From: Streptomyces zhaozhouensis
Lineage (GTDB): Bacteria > Actinomycetota > Actinomycetes > Streptomycetales > Streptomycetaceae
Length of the DNA stretch: 64,000 nucleotides
NCBI RefSeq assembly: GCF_900230195.1
Contig: NZ_OCNE01000004.1
Coordinates: 248,001 to 312,000, forward strand
Direction: 5' to 3'
Both the position numbers and the translations under genes were made by a program. The first letter of the stretch is position 1, and every line of letters starts with the position of its first letter. Of the stretch, positions 60,633-64,000 are shown piece after piece. The notes beneath the pieces were generated by a model, which worked only from the letters and a program-made list of their open reading frames with translations, had not been told where the DNA came from and did no database searches.

Positions 60633-63600
60633 CTACTGCTTTGCCTGCATCGGCGAAGACTCCGTCGTCTGTCGGTCCCGGGGTGGGCTCTGCTGATCAT
60701 CCGGCGGGGCCCGAGCGCCGGGCACGGTGGCCGCAGCGAGGTTGAGACGGGCGCCCATGTCGAGGTTCACCTCTCCGTACGGGCGGACGTGGGACCAGAA
60801 GAGCGGGGTCAGGCCGCGCCGGTCGGCGTGCGTGAGCAGGTGGGCCCACTCCGGTTCGCCGAGGATGTCCTGGAGCATCAGGGTGTTCACGTAGACCAAG
60901 GCCGATTGCAGAATCCGCAAGCACAGCACGAACATCTCCTGCTCGTCGCGCCGGTTCGAGGCGATCTCGCCGCCCTTGCCATAGGCGATGACGGAGTTCG
61001 CGCCGTTGGAGGACTCCATGACGTTCAGGCCCTCCTCGATCTCCCGCTGAAGGTCCCGAAGCCGCAGGTAGCGGGCCACGAAGATGGTCTTCTGGGCGCG
61101 GCCGACCTCCAGCATCGCCGCGTAGGTGGGGTGGGGGGCGTTGCGGGTGAAACGCCGCAGGATCGCCTCGGTGGACGCGGTCCTGGTCCGGATCGCGGTC
61201 GCGTACTTGATCATCTGGTCGTACTGCTGGGCGATGAGTTCCCAGCGGATCGGGCGGGTCAGCGCCGGGGTCAGCTGCGGGTAGGCGTCCGGCTCGCCGG
61301 CCACGGGCCGGTACAGCTTAACCTTGTTGATCCGCTTGATACGCGGCAGCAGGTCGAAGTTCAGCAGCCTCGTGATGCCGAACCCGATCTCCGACTGGCC
61401 ATGCGAATCCGTGTAGTTGGCTTCGACGTCCATGGTGGTGCCGTGCCGCATCGCGCCTTCGACCATCGCGGCGACCTCGGAGGCAGTGCAGTTGATCAGC
61501 TGGGAGTGGATGGCCAGGGACTTCTTCTCCACGTGCCAGTAGATGAGGACCCCGCGGCCGCCGTAGCGGGAGTGCCACTCGGTGAACAAGTTCTGGTCGT
61601 AGGCCCGCACGTGCGTGGAGTCGGAGGCCACTGCGGTCGAGCTCTGGCCCCACACCTCGGTGCTGCGGGCGGCAAAGGTGGCGTTCGCGATCTGGACGGC
61701 GATGGCGCGGGCGGCCTCGGCGGACAGGTAGCGGCGGCGCACGTAGCGCAGTTCGTCCTCGGTGTGGCCGTGGCCGCCGGAGGCGACGGCCTTGATTCCG
61801 GTGTTCGTGCCGTAGGCATAGATCACCAGGAGGAGGCGCTCGGCCAGGACCTCCGCAGAGAGGCTGCCGCCTCCGGAGACGGAGGTGACCGCGTCCAGGC
61901 AGCCGGTACGCAGCACGGCTTCCTTGAGCATATCGATGAGCGGCACGATGCCCCACCGACGCTGTACCTCGGCCTTGATCCTGCGCAGGTTGCGCGGCTC
62001 GGGCTGGGCTTCGGCTGGGGTCAGCCGGATCGCCCCGGACTTCCGTTCGGCAATGTCCAGCCAGCTCAAGCGCGGCAGCCGGTCGTTGAGCAGTGTCAGC
62101 TCGGTGGTCACCTGCTCGCGTAGTTCGTCGACGAACTCCTGGGGGTCCAGAGGCTTTCGCAGCTCGTGGTAGTTCTCCTCTCGACGCTCGGCGAAGTCCT
62201 GGGGCAGGTCCTCATCGGGGTTGCGCCATTTGTCGGCGCCGACGACCCAGATCTCCTTGCATTTGAGCTGGTCGCGCAATGCCTGGAAGGCGACGACCTC
62301 GTAGACCATGCGCACCACTCGGCGCCGGCCGCGCTTGTCGGTGCGGTGGACGACCTCGGCCCAGTCCCCGCCCATTGCCTTGTGCACGGGCATGGTCTCG
62401 CCCAACGGGTAGTACGTGGTGTTGCCCGCCGCCGCGTACCGGGCCACCAGGGCCAGGGCCTCGATCACCGGCTGGTGGGTGTGGTTGGACGAGCGGAACT
62501 CCAGCACATCGAGCAGCTTGATCAGTCCGTGCCGGTAGTGGTTGGTGTACGACGCCTTCAACGTCGTCTGGACCGTCCGCCGGTAGACCGGGCCACGGGT
62601 CTTGAACTCGTGCACCAGCTCCCGCAGCGTCTGCTCACCGCCGGACACCGCCGGGTAGACGACCTCACGGACCATGCCATCCGGTTCGGTGAGTGACGCC
62701 TCGGCGAGCTTGAAGAGAATGTTCTCCTTGCCCGAGACCTTCTTGAACGCGTTGACCAGCTGCTCGGTGACCTTCCTCTCCGCCCGCGCCCCGATCCGGT
62801 GCACCGTGGAGATCAGCAGTTCCACCAGCGTGTCCGTGATCTCTCGCTCCCGCTCGTGCAGCAGCGCGGCCAGCAGCGTCACCCGAAGCGGCAGCGGATG
62901 CGTCCGCAGGTGGGAAGGGGATTCCACCGCGGCCCGCGCCCGCCAGCCCGCCACCACCTTCGGCGCGACGTCGATGAACAGATCCCGTGGCAGACCGATC
63001 GCCCGCACCGCCAGGAGCTTGTCGATCTCGGTGAGCATCGTCTCCAGGCTCACATTGCCCGGCGCTTCCTTGACCTTCGCCAGCACCGGCGGCGCGTACT
63101 CGCCCTCCGTACCACCGTCCGCGGGTCCGGCGTCGTCTTGGTCGGCGCCGGCCGCCAGAGCCACGATCCGCTCGACGCTCTCCACGGTCAGCCGGGAGGA
63201 GATCAGGGCAGTCAGTGACTCCTCGGCCGCCCGCAGAGCAGCCCCCACTAGCCGATCGCACCGGCCCGCCGTGGGCGGCTCGATGCTCTCCTCGCGACAG
63301 CGCGCCAGCAGTTCCACCCGGACCTGCTCGGGCCTGCGTTCCTTGTGCGCGACGTGTTCGGCCAGATACGCCGTCAGCTTCTCCGCGTCCGCGACGCTGC
63401 ACTCACGGAAACCCAGGTGCTCCCGGATCTGCGCACGGTGGTACTCGACCGTGCGGCCCGTCCAGTCGTAGGACTCCAGCTCCGAGGCAGGAACCTGTAC
63501 CTGCCGGGCGACGAACTCCACGGCTTCACCAGGCAGCTCTGCCCGGTTCCGGGGAAACCGGCCGTACTGCGTATAGAACTTCAGCAGCACGGCGAAGCCC

Positions 63601-63733
63601 AGTCGCTCGCACCACGCTTGCCCGACACGAGCACCTGCTCGTCCTTCAACAGCGTCCAGTGCTCGACGAGTTCATCCAGGTCCAACGGAGTACGGGCCAC
63701 GATCGCCGATCGTCCTCGCAGAGCTTCACTCAC
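60633..63733 (-). pseudogene. tnpA: Tn3-family transposase with one-base frameshift
   Basis: The main frame (60633-63590, 985 residues) has the DUF4158 and DDE parts: FYTQYGRFPRNRAELP, catalytic Asp in ASDSTHVRAYD and TDSHGQSEIGFG, and Glu in GLNVMESSNGANSVI. The missing N-terminus lies upstream in another frame, starting at GTG 63733 (RTPLDLDELVEHW, TLLKDEQVLVSGKRGA). The frames join at about 63606: inserting one G there would give SGKRGATRLGFAVLLKFYTQ, the expected sequence, and a protein of 1,033 residues. Either a deletion inactivated it or this is a sequencing error. Internal initiation would lose the N-terminal domain. Confidence 0.88.
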
Positions 63734-63750
63734 CGCAGCCGTACGGCCCA

Positions 63751-63774
63751 GGCGTCACCCACACGGGTGACGCC
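63751..63774. promoter_or_regulatory. Hairpin between right IR and tnpA
   Basis: GGCGTCACCC-ACAC-GGGTGACGCC, perfect 10-bp arms, 18 nt upstream of the tnpA start. It could be a terminator blocking read-through from outside or an operator limiting transposase expression. Confidence 0.6.
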
Positions 63775-63781
63775 CTCCCAA

Positions 63782-63827
63782 GATCACCGCCGTTTGCGGC
63801 TGGTGACAGCATTCTTACCGGCACCCC
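63782..63827 (-). repeat. Tn3 inverted repeat, right
   Basis: Exact inverted copy of 56231-56276, followed by target duplication GAGTT at 63828-63832. Confidence 0.95.
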
Positions 63828-64000
63828 GAGTTCGAGGAGTTGGGCTTCGAGCTGAGAAATCCGCCGGTCCTGGAAGCGGCTGTTGGAGCGGGCGGCTTGG
63901 AGCCGTTCTTCGAGTGTGCGTTTGTCCTGGGCGAGTTGCCGGACTCGTTGTTTGAGGTTGGTGTTCTCGGTGGTGACGCGTTCCATGGACTCGTCAGTCC
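63828..64000 (-). pseudogene. DUF6262-like gene interrupted by Tn3 (partial)
   Basis: Coiled-coil protein running off the right edge: MERVTTENTNLKQRVRQLAQ, DKRTLEERLQAARSNSRFQD, RRISQLEAQLLEL. DUF6262 proteins are the third gene of Tn554-like recombinase modules. Without the transposon the frame would continue across the GAGTT target into 56226-56211 and end LELDPTP-stop, so only the last codons were replaced (now GVPVRMLSPAANGGD from the inverted repeat). The protein may still be made with an altered tail. Confidence 0.75.

Larger units (their letters stand above)
56231..63827. mobile_element. Tn3-family transposon, 7,597 bp
   Basis: Perfect 46-bp inverted repeats (56231-56276 and 63782-63827) beginning GGGGTGCCGGTAAG on the outside, flanked by the 5-bp duplication GAGTT (56226-56230 and 63828-63832). 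Contents, all on the minus strand: Tn3 transposase (one-base frameshift), a two-helix membrane protein, an NLR-like NB-ARC/TPR protein and a serine recombinase. It lies in the 3' end of a DUF6262-like gene. Confidence 0.96.

Overview
The window is chromosomal DNA from a high-GC actinomycete, almost certainly Streptomyces or a close relative. Evidence: very high third-position GC, many GTG starts, mycothiol metabolism (mca), a PopR/ClpP3/ClpP4 set, SARP regulators, XRE/DUF397 pairs and an msrA-integrated conjugative element. The gene order from the acyl-CoA carboxylase genes through birA, a class III cyclase, an enoyl-CoA hydratase, a GGDEF protein, hutH and an L,D-transpeptidase lipoprotein resembles, from memory, the SCO4925-SCO4934 region of S. 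coelicolor. The mca/DUF4307/greA block resembles the region a little further on.

Layout. 1-18.4 kb: core metabolism, then LysE exporter, FAH-family protein, PhoD phosphatase, a copper polysaccharide monooxygenase behind a CebR-type operator, and a VOC/TetR pair with two palindromic operators. 18.5-21.3 kb: popR, clpP4, clpP3 with a PopR-type box, and a first msrA. 21.6-25.8 kb: two divergent SARP-type regulators. 26.1-26.8 kb: a Phd/PIN toxin-antitoxin cassette between 27-bp direct repeats that contain the old msrA stop codon. 26.87-38.88 kb: a 12.0-kb integrative conjugative element (AICE) with serine integrase, rolling-circle Rep, FtsK-like Tra, Spd-like protein and GntR repressor, plus cargo (GHKL ATPase operon, TPR regulator, kinase-like protein, an AT-rich membrane protein). 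It is integrated inside a second msrA and has replaced that gene's 3' end. 38.8-52.2 kb: core genes again (msrA, metB, MarR, ilvA, an ABC exporter, a large STAND/TPR protein, mca, DUF4307, greA).

52.2-64 kb is accessory and scarred. It holds two truncated genes meeting head to head, a HigBA-type module, an XRE/DUF397 set with a duplicated DUF397 gene, and the methyltransferase of an ATP-grasp RiPP cluster whose ATP-grasp partner survives only as a 3' stub. A DUF6262-like gene probably belonging to the element that cut the ATP-grasp gene has itself been hit by a complete 7,597-bp Tn3-family transposon (46-bp inverted repeats, 5-bp target duplication GAGTT).

The most interesting candidate system is the cargo of that Tn3 transposon. 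It is an NB-ARC/TPR protein of the NLR (STAND) type whose N-terminus carries two Gly/Thr/Ala-rich motifs, encoded 17 nt downstream of a 120-residue two-helix membrane protein whose C-terminus carries two copies of the same kind of motif. This is the architecture expected for a sensor NLR that triggers a membrane effector by amyloid-like templating, probably in phage defence or programmed cell death. The function is inferred, not shown. The transposase has a one-base frameshift, so the transposon is probably immobile on its own.
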